DNA from: Dehalococcoidia bacterium
GTDB taxonomy: Bacteria; Chloroflexota; Dehalococcoidia; GIF9; AB-539-J10
Length of the DNA stretch: 8,300 bases
Direction: 5' to 3'
NCBI GenBank assembly: GCA_030606765.1
Contig: JAUWFX010000076.1
Coordinates: 1 to 8,300, forward strand
Part shown: positions 1 to 6,146 of the stretch, piece by piece
Position numbering within the stretch: position 1 is the first letter of the stretch
Layout of the letters: every line of letters starts with the position of its first letter
Program-made: the position numbers and the translations under genes
The notes under the pieces: model-generated
What the model saw: only the letters and a program-made list of their open reading frames with translations
Told to the model about the DNA's origin: nothing
Database searches by the model: none

Positions 1-9
1 GATATGGGA

Positions 10-53
10 GCAGTCAGTAGTCAGCATTCAGTATGAAGCTGATAACTGACTGC
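10..53. repeat. Imperfect intergenic palindrome upstream of the symporter gene
   Basis: Two 16-base arms (10-25 and 38-53) are reverse complements at 14 of 16 positions, with an unpaired 12-base centre (26-37). The outer nine bases GCAGTCAGT / ACTGACTGC match perfectly. It ends 14 bases before the symporter ATG. It could form a hairpin in RNA, but there is no T-tract, so it does not look like a terminator. It most resembles a dispersed intergenic palindrome; any regulatory role is conjecture. Confidence 0.6.
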
Positions 54-67
54 TACATCGTTGTAAG

Positions 68-1465
68 ATGCCGCAACTAGCTATCATTGCCGTTTATTTT
101 CTTGCCATAATTGGCATATGGGTGTGGAGTAAACGGAAAGCAGGAAGCCAAAATGGCTTCTTCGTTGCCCACCGCCGGGGAACTCTGCTCCTTATCACCG
201 GCTCACTTGTAGCTACTGCAATAGGAGGGTCAGCAACCGTGGGGATGGCTGGCTTGGGGTTCAAGCAAGGTTTGACCGGCGCTTGGTGGCTTCTTGTTGG
301 CTCCATCGGCCTCGTGATTCTGGGGATTTTCTTCGCCAAGAAAGTAAGAAGTGCTGCGCTTTATACTCTTCCAGAACTGGTAGAAAGGCAATATGACCGC
401 CGTATGAGTTTGGCGGCTTCTATTCTTATTGTTATCGCCTGGGTGGGGGTGGTGGCAGGACAAATCGTTGCTGCTGGGACAGTTTTATCTATCTTGGGAA
501 TAGGTTCTGTTGCTTTCTGGATGACCGTCTTTACTATAGTTTGTGTAGCTTACGCCATTCTGGGGGGCCAGTTCTCGATTATCCGCACCGATGTTTTCCA
601 AGCGGTGCTCCTTTTCCTTGGGATTTTTGTCGCTTTGGCGCTGGTTTTCTCACAAGTGGGAGGACTTGATGGGTTAAAAGCCTCTCTACCCCCGGCTTAT
701 TTCTCTTTTCCAACAAGCCCCGAGTTCGATTGGAAGATGCTCTTGTCTCTTTTGATTCTCGTCGGAGCGACTTACGTGGTGGGGCCTGATATGTATACTC
801 GACTTTTCTGTGCTAAGGGAGAAAAAACGGCCCAGCAATCGGCCATTTTGTCAGCATTTCTTTTCATCCCCCTGGCTTTTGCCATCATCTTTATAGGGAT
901 GGCCGCCAAAGTTTTATATCCGGAGATATCTGACGAAGGAGCCTTTCCTCAAGTAATAACCACTGTGCTTTCCCCCGGTTTAAGTGGACTACTCTTGGCT
1001 GCCCTGGTCGCTGCGCTTATGTCCTCAGCGGATACCTGCCTGCTTAGCCAGAGTGTCATTTTAACCGAGGATATAATTAAGCGAGTTTACCCTGGGCTTG
1101 ACGAAAGGAAAACAGTTTTGCTAACTCGCTTGAGTCTAGTTGGGTTAGGTCTGGTGGCGTTGGGTCTGGCTTTGGCCCTAAAAGGGGTGATTTCATCTCT
1201 TCTTTTTGCTTACACTATATTCACTTGCGGCTTGGTTGTTCCGGTGGTTGCTGGATTTTATAAAGAGAAGCTGAGGGTGACACCACGAGGTGCCCTGGCT
1301 GCTCTCATAGGTGGCGGGGTAGTAGGCTTGCTGGGAAAGGTCCCGGGTCTTGACATTCCTCTCAAAGAAGACCTTGGCCTCATAGGTTTTGCTGTAAGTG
1401 CAGTGCTTCTTTTCGGAGTGAGCTTCCTCGATCCAAAGAGGTCGTCCCCACGAGACACAAAGTAA
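68..1465 (+). CDS. Sodium:solute symporter (SSF/SLC5 family), substrate unknown
   Basis: Inner-membrane secondary transporter expected to couple uptake of an organic solute to the sodium gradient. The 465-aa product shows about 13 hydrophobic segments, roughly at residues 4-20, 40-62, 71-90, 116-142, 148-168, 175-196, 224-242, 259-282, 302-330, 352-372, 375-397, 407-424 and 435-453. Family landmarks are the FFVAHRR stretch after the first segment, GGSATVG in the second, the GGQFSIIRTDVFQA region (166-179), and AALMSSADT (315-323). Ser319 and Ser320 there align with the paired serines of the Na2 sodium site in this family, so sodium dependence is likely. The length is slightly below the roughly 500 aa of PutP. 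The ATG at 68 is the first ATG after an in-frame stop at 47-49 and gives a normal SSF N-terminus, although no good Shine-Dalgarno sequence precedes it. The gene appears monocistronic, converging on the minus-strand surface-protein gene. The substrate cannot be read from the sequence: proline, pantothenate, sugar and organic-acid transport all remain possible. Confidence 0.9.
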   Translation: MPQLAIIAVYFLAIIGIWVWSKRKAGSQNGFFVAHRRGTLLLITGSLVATAIGGSATVGMAGLGFKQGLTGAWWLLVGSIGLVILGIFFAKKVRSAALYTLPELVERQYDRRMSLAASILIVIAWVGVVAGQIVAAGTVLSILGIGSVAFWMTVFTIVCVAYAILGGQFSIIRTDVFQAVLLFLGIFVALALVFSQVGGLDGLKASLPPAYFSFPTSPEFDWKMLLSLLILVGATYVVGPDMYTRLFCAKGEKTAQQSAILSAFLFIPLAFAIIFIGMAAKVLYPEISDEGAFPQVITTVLSPGLSGLLLAALVAALMSSADTCLLSQSVILTEDIIKRVYPGLDERKTVLLTRLSLVGLGLVALGLALALKGVISSLLFAYTIFTCGLVVPVVAGFYKEKLRVTPRGALAALIGGGVVGLLGKVPGLDIPLKEDLGLIGFAVSAVLLFGVSFLDPKRSSPRDTK

Positions 1466-1468
1466 ATC

Positions 1469-1523
1469 GCAGCTTGGGTGGGGGCAAGCCCCGCCCAAGC
1501 TGCTTACTATTCTGAGCCTTTTT
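1469..1523. terminator. Strong GC hairpin between convergent genes, probable bidirectional terminator
   Basis: Arms 1469-1483 and 1489-1503 pair over 15 positions with one G-U (in the plus-strand transcript) and a 5-base loop. The hairpin starts 4 bases after the symporter stop. On the plus strand, a T5 run (1519-1523) follows but is displaced about 15 bases from the stem. On the minus strand only a loose ATTTACTTT follows. Stem strength and position between two convergent stop codons support termination for both genes; the non-ideal T-tracts lower confidence. Confidence 0.65.
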
Positions 1524-1532
1524 ACTTTTACC

Positions 1533-3779
1533 CTAATTCCGCCATATATCCCCTGTAGCTTCAACAACCCAAACAATGGGGTCAACCAGTAGCTCCCTGA
1601 CCAGGGTCCTTAAAAAGCTACTTTCTGATATGAAATCAGCGACAGGGGGGCTAAGCTGGTAGTACAGGGCGACAAATTGAGAGCCCGCGATGCTTTCCAG
1701 CAACACGATATCCCGGAACTCTCGCAACACATCAATCTGTTCAGCAGCGGGAGTTCCGTAGGCTGCGGTGGCAATAAAACAACCTCCGGTGGGTGGTGGG
1801 TATGATGGTGTGGCTGTGGTAAATTGAAGGGTAGTACCCTCAATCGTAGTGTTGTCATACTTAAGCTGAGTTTTGAAATCATACGTGGTGTTGGAGTCAA
1901 GCCCTGTGAGCGACTCAGCATGGAGGCCACTTCCTGATTTAGATACCCAATCAGTATGAGACCAAAACAAGCCGGCAGACTTCTTGTAGGCAAAGCGCAC
2001 TTGCACCGGACTGAAGTCACCCACAGTGTAGTCCATATTCAGGGTGCTTGAGTAAGCGGAGATGTTGGTGGCGGCTTTTGTGGTGACCGTCGGATATGCT
2101 GGGGACGGTGGTATCTCTTCAAAGTTGGCCGTGATGGAATAGTCGCCGTTCATGGTGATGGTGGTCGTGGCGGCATAGGCATCGGCAATTGTGCCCACAT
2201 CACCGGTCCACTCGACAAATCTGTAGTCCTCCTCAGCTTCGGCTACCAGGTCAACTACCGTTCCCTCGTCATAGGTAAAAGTATCCTCGCCAGGCTCGGT
2301 AACCGAGCCTCCTGCCGTGCTGGAGATGGTAACGTCGTATATCACCACAAAGTTGGCCGTGACGGAATAGTCGCCGTTCATGGTGATAGTAGTCGTGGCG
2401 GCATAGGCATCGGCAATTGTGCCCACATCACCGGTCCACTCGACAAACCGGTAGCCCTCCTCGGCCTCGGCTATCAGGTCGACTACCGTTCCCTCGTCAT
2501 AGGTAAAAACTCCCTCGCCAGGCTCGATTACCGAGCCTCCTCCCGTGCTGGAGATGGTGAGGTCATATATCGCCACAAACTCGGCTGTGATGGAATAGTC
2601 GCCGTTCATGGTGATGGTGGTTGTGGCGGCGTAGACATCGGCAATGGTGCCCACATCACCGGTCCATTCGACAAACCGGTAGCCCTCCTCGGCCTCGGCT
2701 ATCAGGTCGACTACCGTTCCCTCGTCATAGGTAAAAACTCCCTCGCCAGGCTCGGTTACCGAGCCTCCTCCTGAGCTGGAGACGGTGAGGTCATATATCG
2801 CCACAAAGTTGGCAGTGATGGAATAGTCGCCGCTTATGGTGATAGTGGTCGTGGCGGCGTAGACATCGGCAATGGTGCCCACATCGCCGGTCCAGTTGAC
2901 AAACCGGTAGCCAGCACCTGGAGTCGCTACCAGGTCGACCACATCGCCGCAGTCATAGGTAAATGTACCCTCTCCGGGGTCGGTTACCGAGCCTCCTTCC
3001 GTACTATCAATGGTGAGGTCGTGTGGTGCTGGTCTAACCGCTATGGTAAAGGCAACCCATTGCTCCGATACTGGAATAGTGAAAGCACCCGGGTTTTCCG
3101 AGGCAGCAGCAAGCACCCTGCGGGCTGAGAGTGTTCGGCAACTCCCGGTTCCGTCAGAAGACAGTGTACTTGTCCCATCTGTATAACTAGCCGGGTAAGC
3201 CGTAGGTCCCGACTGGGCTCCTCGGTCCTGCCCCGCCACAGCTATCCAGAGGGTGTCTGCTACATCCCATCCGGACGGGTCAAGAGAAGCCGGGTTTGGT
3301 CTCGTATCTGTGCCGGTTGCAGCTGTTGAAATCTCTGGCGGGGTTGTGCCATGCCAGTCTGTAATCTTGTAGACCTGGGCCGCCGCTTGCTCACTGGCGG
3401 AGGTTACAAAATTAACCGTCGTGCCACCCTCTGTCCCTCCGGCTATCTTGTAATAGACAGATAACCTGACATGCGGCCAATCTGCAGTTGACGCCAGTAG
3501 AGTCCACCCGCTAGGTGTAGTTACTGTTGCGTTCCCATCATTGGTGAAAAGGACAATCAGCAAATCGCCCGCATCAACCGTTGCTGGCATATCGACATTA
3601 TGGCTTGTTGTATCAGTGCCAAATGCTGTTTCTGTTACTGAAGCCGTTGGTGGCGATGCGAGCGCCGGCACCGTCGTCACCAGACTGAAGCTCAGCACCA
3701 GCGCCAGGGCAACTACTAAATGAATTACCTTGCTATGCCATTTTGTTTTATTCATATTTCTCTTCATTTCTACAGTCAT
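1533..3779 (-). CDS. Secreted multidomain surface protein A: beta-rich domain, four InlB-like repeats, FnIII-like domain, CFI-box C-terminus
   Basis: Exported protein of 748 aa, function unknown. Residues 1-41 form a signal peptide: a basic stretch, a hydrophobic core at about 19-36, and a likely cut after ALA (39-41). Residues 42-250 are a beta-strand-rich module with GDLLIVLF and a PSGWTLL motif; I recognise no enzyme site in it. Four tandem 76-aa divergent InlB B-type repeats follow (starting at 253, 329, 405 and 481), each with GGSVxxPGE, a central Trp in WTGDVGT and a closing ITANF or variant. Residues 561-656 resemble a fibronectin type III domain. The C-terminus from 663 begins with CFIATAAYGTP, continues through LREFRD, and matches the CFI-box-CTERM family, whose role is unknown. 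ATG 3779 is supported by AGGAGG 7 bases upstream. Its promoter, signal peptide and C-terminus are shared with protein B next door, indicating duplication with replacement of the middle. Adhesion or cell-envelope display is the likely role by analogy only. Confidence 0.88.
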   Translation of the reverse strand: MTVEMKRNMNKTKWHSKVIHLVVALALVLSFSLVTTVPALASPPTASVTETAFGTDTTSHNVDMPATVDAGDLLIVLFTNDGNATVTTPSGWTLLASTADWPHVRLSVYYKIAGGTEGGTTVNFVTSASEQAAAQVYKITDWHGTTPPEISTAATGTDTRPNPASLDPSGWDVADTLWIAVAGQDRGAQSGPTAYPASYTDGTSTLSSDGTGSCRTLSARRVLAAASENPGAFTIPVSEQWVAFTIAVRPAPHDLTIDSTEGGSVTDPGEGTFTYDCGDVVDLVATPGAGYRFVNWTGDVGTIADVYAATTTITISGDYSITANFVAIYDLTVSSSGGGSVTEPGEGVFTYDEGTVVDLIAEAEEGYRFVEWTGDVGTIADVYAATTTITMNGDYSITAEFVAIYDLTISSTGGGSVIEPGEGVFTYDEGTVVDLIAEAEEGYRFVEWTGDVGTIADAYAATTTITMNGDYSVTANFVVIYDVTISSTAGGSVTEPGEDTFTYDEGTVVDLVAEAEEDYRFVEWTGDVGTIADAYAATTTITMNGDYSITANFEEIPPSPAYPTVTTKAATNISAYSSTLNMDYTVGDFSPVQVRFAYKKSAGLFWSHTDWVSKSGSGLHAESLTGLDSNTTYDFKTQLKYDNTTIEGTTLQFTTATPSYPPPTGGCFIATAAYGTPAAEQIDVLREFRDIVLLESIAGSQFVALYYQLSPPVADFISESSFLRTLVRELLVDPIVWVVEATGDIWRN
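2112..3023 (-). repeat. Four tandem 228-bp coding repeats (76-aa InlB-like units) in protein A
   Basis: Units lie at 2796-3023, 2568-2795, 2340-2567 and 2112-2339, listed in translation order. Units two and three differ at only 7 of 76 residues. They share an exact 87-bp stretch (2440-2526 equals 2668-2754). The first unit is the most divergent: it has YDCGD where the others have YDEGT, and TPGAG where they have AEAEE. The gradient suggests recent internal duplication or gene conversion, and such DNA is prone to copy-number change and to misassembly with short reads. Confidence 0.92.
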
Positions 3780-3919
3780 ATCAAAACCTCCTAATACTAG
3801 CTGAATATAGTCTAAGATTCGTTCGCTTCCCCGTCAATCACCCATTAGTAATCCTACTTTCGTAGGGGAAAGGCTTGTCCCTCTCGATTTGAGGGGAGCA
3901 TACAAGGGGTTCTCATGCA
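3777..3919 (-). repeat. Copy 1 of the duplicated promoter/leader module (gene A)
   Basis: This stretch is nearly identical to 5880-6023 upstream of gene B. The gene-proximal 90 bases, covering start codon, SD, promoter and upstream palindrome, differ by only two substitutions and one indel. The distal 50 bases diverge more but remain alignable to the shared CATGCA. The homology continues into the signal-peptide codons of both genes, so promoter and export signal were duplicated together. Confidence 0.88.
3787..3837 (-). promoter_or_regulatory. Sigma-70-like promoter and Shine-Dalgarno of gene A
   Basis: On the minus strand, a -35 box TTGACG (3832-3837) is followed by exactly 17 bases and a -10 box TAGACT (3809-3814), predicting +1 near 3802. 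The resulting leader is short, about 22 bases. It contains a perfect AGGAGG (3787-3792) 7 bases before the ATG. All elements and the spacing are preserved in gene B. Upstream of the -35, CTACGAAAGTAG (3854-3865) is palindromic and centred near -57.5, a usual position for an activator site; the regulator is unknown. Confidence 0.75.
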
Positions 3920-3929
3920 TAAGTGTTAG

Positions 3930-4124
3930 GGCAAACCGGGGCACGCAGTGCGTCCCATTTAGTGCCGTTGCAGCATGAGGCTAAAGCCTCGGATGTAATT
4001 GCGAGCACCTGAGAGGTGCGTGGCAATCTCTGGAGTTATGAAGTTGCTTCGCCACTACATACCTCGCAATAGCTAGATAGTTGAGTGGCATGGTCGGCTC
4101 CTGGTATGGCAGGTATGATGTCAT
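3930..4124. other. Intergenic region with palindromes, no gene seen
   Basis: The 369-bp gap 3780-4148 lies between the two minus-strand surface-protein genes. Its right-hand part contains small palindromes rather than coding sequence. One is a perfect 6-bp-arm element GAGGCT-AA-AGCCTC at 3977-3990; another is ACGCA-G-TGCGT near 3942-3952; a larger repeat lies at 3998-4070. No open frame with a plausible start and RBS stands out. The region looks like accumulated dispersed intergenic repeats. Confidence 0.6.
3998..4070. repeat. REP/MITE-like palindromic element with ATTGCGAG...CTCGCAAT ends
   Basis: The element is bounded by perfect 8-bp inverted ends (3998-4005 and 4063-4070). Inside the left half, a bulged hairpin pairs ATTGCGAGCACCT (3998-4010) with AGGTGCGTGGCAAT (4014-4027). 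A related end, CTCGCAATGACA, occurs at 6106-6117 in front of tyrA, so at least two members of the family are in this window. No transposase is present; it would be non-autonomous if mobile. Confidence 0.6.
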
Positions 4125-4148
4125 AATGATGGAGTACCCTACATCATT
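4125..4148 (-). terminator. Weak hairpin directly after the gene B stop codon
   Basis: AATGATG (4125-4131) pairs with CATCATT (4142-4148) across a 10-base loop, immediately downstream of the gene B stop (4149-4151, read on the minus strand). The stem is A/T-rich and no T-run follows on the minus strand, so intrinsic termination would be poor. It may only assist termination together with the palindromes further downstream. Confidence 0.25.
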
Positions 4149-5882
4149 TTAGTTATGCCATATGTCCACCGTAGCTTCAACAACCCAAACAATAGGGTCA
4201 ACCAGGAGTTCCCTAACCAGTGTCCTTAGAAAGCTGCTTTCTGATATGAAATCCGCAACAGGGGGACTAAACTGGTAGTACAGGGCGACAAATTGAGAGC
4301 CCGCGATGCTTTCCAGCAACACGCTATCCCGAAACTCTCGCAACACATCAATCTGTTCAGCGGTGGGAGTTCCGTAGGCTGCGGTAGCAATGAAGCACCC
4401 CCCGGCGGGATTGGGGAATAATGAATTCTCTTCAAAGTTGGCGGTGATCTCATAATTGTCATACATGGTGATGGTGGTGATGGCAGCCTCGACATCGGAT
4501 ATATTGCCTACATCACCGGTCCAGTTGATAAACAGGTAACCCTCCCCAGCCTCCGCTATCAGGTCAACTACGGTTCCCTCATCATAGGTAAACTTCCCAC
4601 CACCAGGTGTGGTTATTGACCCTCCTTCCGTGCTGGAAGTGGTGAGGTCATACTGCTTGACAAACTCGGCCGTGATGGAATAATCGCCATTAATGGTGAT
4701 GTTTGTTGAGGTAGCATAGACATCTGCAATTGTGTCCACATCACCGGTCCATTTGTCAAACCGGTAGCCTTCGTTAGCCTCAGCTACTAGGTCGACCACG
4801 GTGCCGCAGTCATAGGGGAAAATACCCTCACCGGGGGTCGTTACCGAGCCACCGGCCGTACTGTCTGCCGTAAGGTTGTAGCTGAGCTTTGCGAAGTTAG
4901 CGGTTACGTTCTTAGCTGCACCCATGGTGATGTTCGTTGAGGCAGCATAGACATCAGCGATGGTGTCCACATCGCCAGTCCAGTTAATGAACTGGTAACA
5001 CGCATCTGCATCGGCTATCAGATCAACTACTGCTCCCTCGCCATAGGGAAACACTTCCTCACCGGGTTCAGTTACCGAGCCTCCTTCCGTGCTGGAGATG
5101 GTGAGGTCATATGTCACCCATGCAATCACGACTTTCCCAGCAGCACCAGCACCACCAGCTCGATTGCCTCCATCTTCCTGTGTCCGTGCTCCTCCTCCTC
5201 CTCCTCCTGGTACATTTCCGGGATTGCCGTTTGAAGTCCCGGATGTCACTGCAGCACCACCAGAACCACCCTCATTGGCACTGTCTCCACCGGCGCCCGA
5301 TTGAATTCCTATACCGGTGTCACCATTTTCACCATCGGCTCCCGCAATCCTAGTATCACCAATTGAAGCTCCTATTGTACCCCCCGCACCTCCTGGCGGG
5401 CTGCCACTATCTGTATTTCCCGTTCCGCCTGAACCGGCTGCAGCACGAACGAGTGCATTATCAGGATTTGTATCTGGCCCAACAAACGAGGGGCTACCAA
5501 CATTGCCATTGGCTCCGGAGACTCCAGTTCCTCCCGCCCCAACGACAACTTGTAACTCCTGCCCAGGTTCTACAGTTAGTATTGAATTTGCATAAGCACC
5601 ACCACCGCCACCAGCACCACCTCTTGCTCCGCGGCGGATATTAGTACTCCCTCCGCCTGCACCACCTCCTCCCCATGTCTGTATGGTAATTTCCGTTAAT
5701 GTTTCTGGAACAATGAAAGTACCACTCTCTGTAAATTCCTCGGTCTGTGTAGTTGCACGTACACTGGCCAAGGGAGTCATTACCAACCCCAGGCTCACTA
5801 TCAACGCCAGGGCAACTACTAAGTGAATTACTTCACTGTGCCATTCCAGTTTACTCATATTTCGCTTTATTTCTATAGCCAT
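4149..5882 (-). CDS. Secreted multidomain surface protein B: glycine-rich domain, three InlB-like repeats, CFI-box C-terminus
   Basis: Exported protein of 577 aa, paralogue of protein A, function unknown. The signal peptide (1-43) matches A's, with WHSEVIHLVVALAL and a likely cut after VRA. Residues 47-256 form a glycine-rich module: it opens with a GTFIVPE strand motif, is dominated by GGGGAGGG and GGGGGGA runs, contains VEPGQELQVVVGAGG, and closes on GKVVIAW. This layout recurs in phage tail-tip and bacterial surface proteins. Three divergent InlB B-type repeats start at 258, 335 and 411, each with GGSxTxPG and a Trp in WTGDV. The CFI-box domain begins at Cys496; its last 86 residues match A at 80 positions. 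Unlike A, there is no FnIII-like spacer. I use ATG 5882 rather than an in-frame TTG at 5888, because AGGAGG (5891-5896) is 8 bases from the ATG but only 2 from the TTG, and because the ATG aligns with A's start. A display or adhesion role is inferred from architecture only. Confidence 0.87.
   Translation of the reverse strand: MAIEIKRNMSKLEWHSEVIHLVVALALIVSLGLVMTPLASVRATTQTEEFTESGTFIVPETLTEITIQTWGGGGAGGGSTNIRRGARGGAGGGGGAYANSILTVEPGQELQVVVGAGGTGVSGANGNVGSPSFVGPDTNPDNALVRAAAGSGGTGNTDSGSPPGGAGGTIGASIGDTRIAGADGENGDTGIGIQSGAGGDSANEGGSGGAAVTSGTSNGNPGNVPGGGGGGARTQEDGGNRAGGAGAAGKVVIAWVTYDLTISSTEGGSVTEPGEEVFPYGEGAVVDLIADADACYQFINWTGDVDTIADVYAASTNITMGAAKNVTANFAKLSYNLTADSTAGGSVTTPGEGIFPYDCGTVVDLVAEANEGYRFDKWTGDVDTIADVYATSTNITINGDYSITAEFVKQYDLTTSSTEGGSITTPGGGKFTYDEGTVVDLIAEAGEGYLFINWTGDVGNISDVEAAITTITMYDNYEITANFEENSLFPNPAGGCFIATAAYGTPTAEQIDVLREFRDSVLLESIAGSQFVALYYQFSPPVADFISESSFLRTLVRELLVDPIVWVVEATVDIWHN
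4425..5111 (-). repeat. Three tandem InlB-like coding repeats in protein B
   Basis: Units begin at coordinates 5111, 4880 and 4652 in translation order, with spacings of 77 and 76 codons. They are much more diverged from each other than the units of protein A. All keep the GGSxTxPG turn, the hydrophobic VVDLxA strand and the Trp of WTGDV. Cys295 and Cys359 appear in the first two units at different positions, so they do not form a conserved pair. Confidence 0.88.
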
Positions 5883-6023
5883 ATGCAAAACCTCCTAATA
5901 CTAACTGAATATAGTCTAAGATTCGTTCACTTCCCCGTCAATCACCCATTAGTAATCCTACTTTCGTAGTAGGGAGGCTTGTACCCCCTCAATTTGTAGG
6001 AGCACACAAGGGGCTCCCATGCA
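5880..6023 (-). repeat. Copy 2 of the duplicated promoter/leader module (gene B)
   Basis: This is the partner of 3777-3919. It differs by one inserted base between SD and ATG and two substitutions in the gene-proximal 90 bases, with more differences farther upstream. The stretch from the -35 box through CTACGAAAGTAG is unchanged between copies, whereas flanking sequence varies, which points to functional constraint on that segment or very recent copying. Confidence 0.88.
5891..5941 (-). promoter_or_regulatory. Sigma-70-like promoter and Shine-Dalgarno of gene B
   Basis: Minus-strand TTGACG (5936-5941), a 17-base spacer and TAGACT (5913-5918) predict +1 near 5906. AGGAGG at 5891-5896 lies 8 bases before ATG 5882. 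The palindrome CTACGAAAGTAG (5958-5969) is again centred near -57.5. The arrangement equals that of gene A, so the two genes are probably co-regulated though separately transcribed. Confidence 0.75.
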
Positions 6024-6057
6024 GAGATTCTGATGAGTTTGCCTGAGCGGAGGCGAG

Positions 6058-6089
6058 ATTCTTCGCCCCGACAAGTCGGGGCGAAGAAT
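6058..6089. repeat. Perfect 15-bp-arm palindrome in the divergent intergenic region
   Basis: Arms 6058-6072 and 6075-6089 are exact reverse complements separated by only AA. The right arm runs into GAATGACA, and a similar end, CTCGCAATGACA, lies at 6106-6117. This is the style of dispersed extragenic palindromes. No T-tract follows on either side, and it sits between two divergent promoters, so it is unlikely to terminate a gene. Its tiny loop also makes a cruciform or recently copied repeat plausible. Confidence 0.75.
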
Positions 6090-6111
6090 GACAGTAAGAG
6101 AAGGGCTCGCA

Positions 6112-6140
6112 ATGACATATGAGCCTTGCACTGCTATAAT
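6112..6140 (+). promoter_or_regulatory. Near-consensus extended -10 promoter of the tyrA-aroA operon
   Basis: The -35 box ATGACA (6112-6117, five of six to consensus) is followed by a 17-base spacer and a perfect TATAAT (6135-6140). A TG at 6132-6133 supplies an extended -10. Counting seven bases from the -10 places +1 at about 6147, the G of the GTG start of tyrA. The -35 hexamer falls inside the CTCGCAATGACA repeat end. Confidence 0.75.
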
Positions 6141-6146
6141 GATACC

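Noticed and set aside
1610..2020. Overlapping minus-strand frame of 136 codons within the 3' part of gene A, with a similar one at 4226-4495 in gene B
   Set aside because: These are out-of-frame shadows. They recur only because the CFI-box DNA is duplicated, and they lack a plausible start context.
2112..3023. Regular repeats considered as a CRISPR-like array
   Set aside because: The 228-bp units are contiguous, in frame and encode 76-aa protein domains; there are no short repeats with unique spacers.
5089..5644. Plus-strand open frames rich in Pro, His and Leu opposite the glycine-rich region
   Set aside because: They are the antisense reading of GGN codon runs in gene B; composition is low-complexity and no RBS or family motif is seen.
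5883..5888. TTG start at 5888 for surface protein B
   Set aside because: Only 2 bases separate it from AGGAGG; the ATG at 5882 has normal spacing and aligns with the start of protein A.
6058..6089. Perfect palindrome considered as an intrinsic terminator
   Set aside because: No T-tract follows on either strand, and it lies between two divergent gene starts with no gene ending there.
6126..6146. TTG start at 6126 for tyrA, adding seven residues
   Set aside because: The codons overlap the extended -10 element, no Shine-Dalgarno is present, and the added residues are not typical of the family N-terminus.
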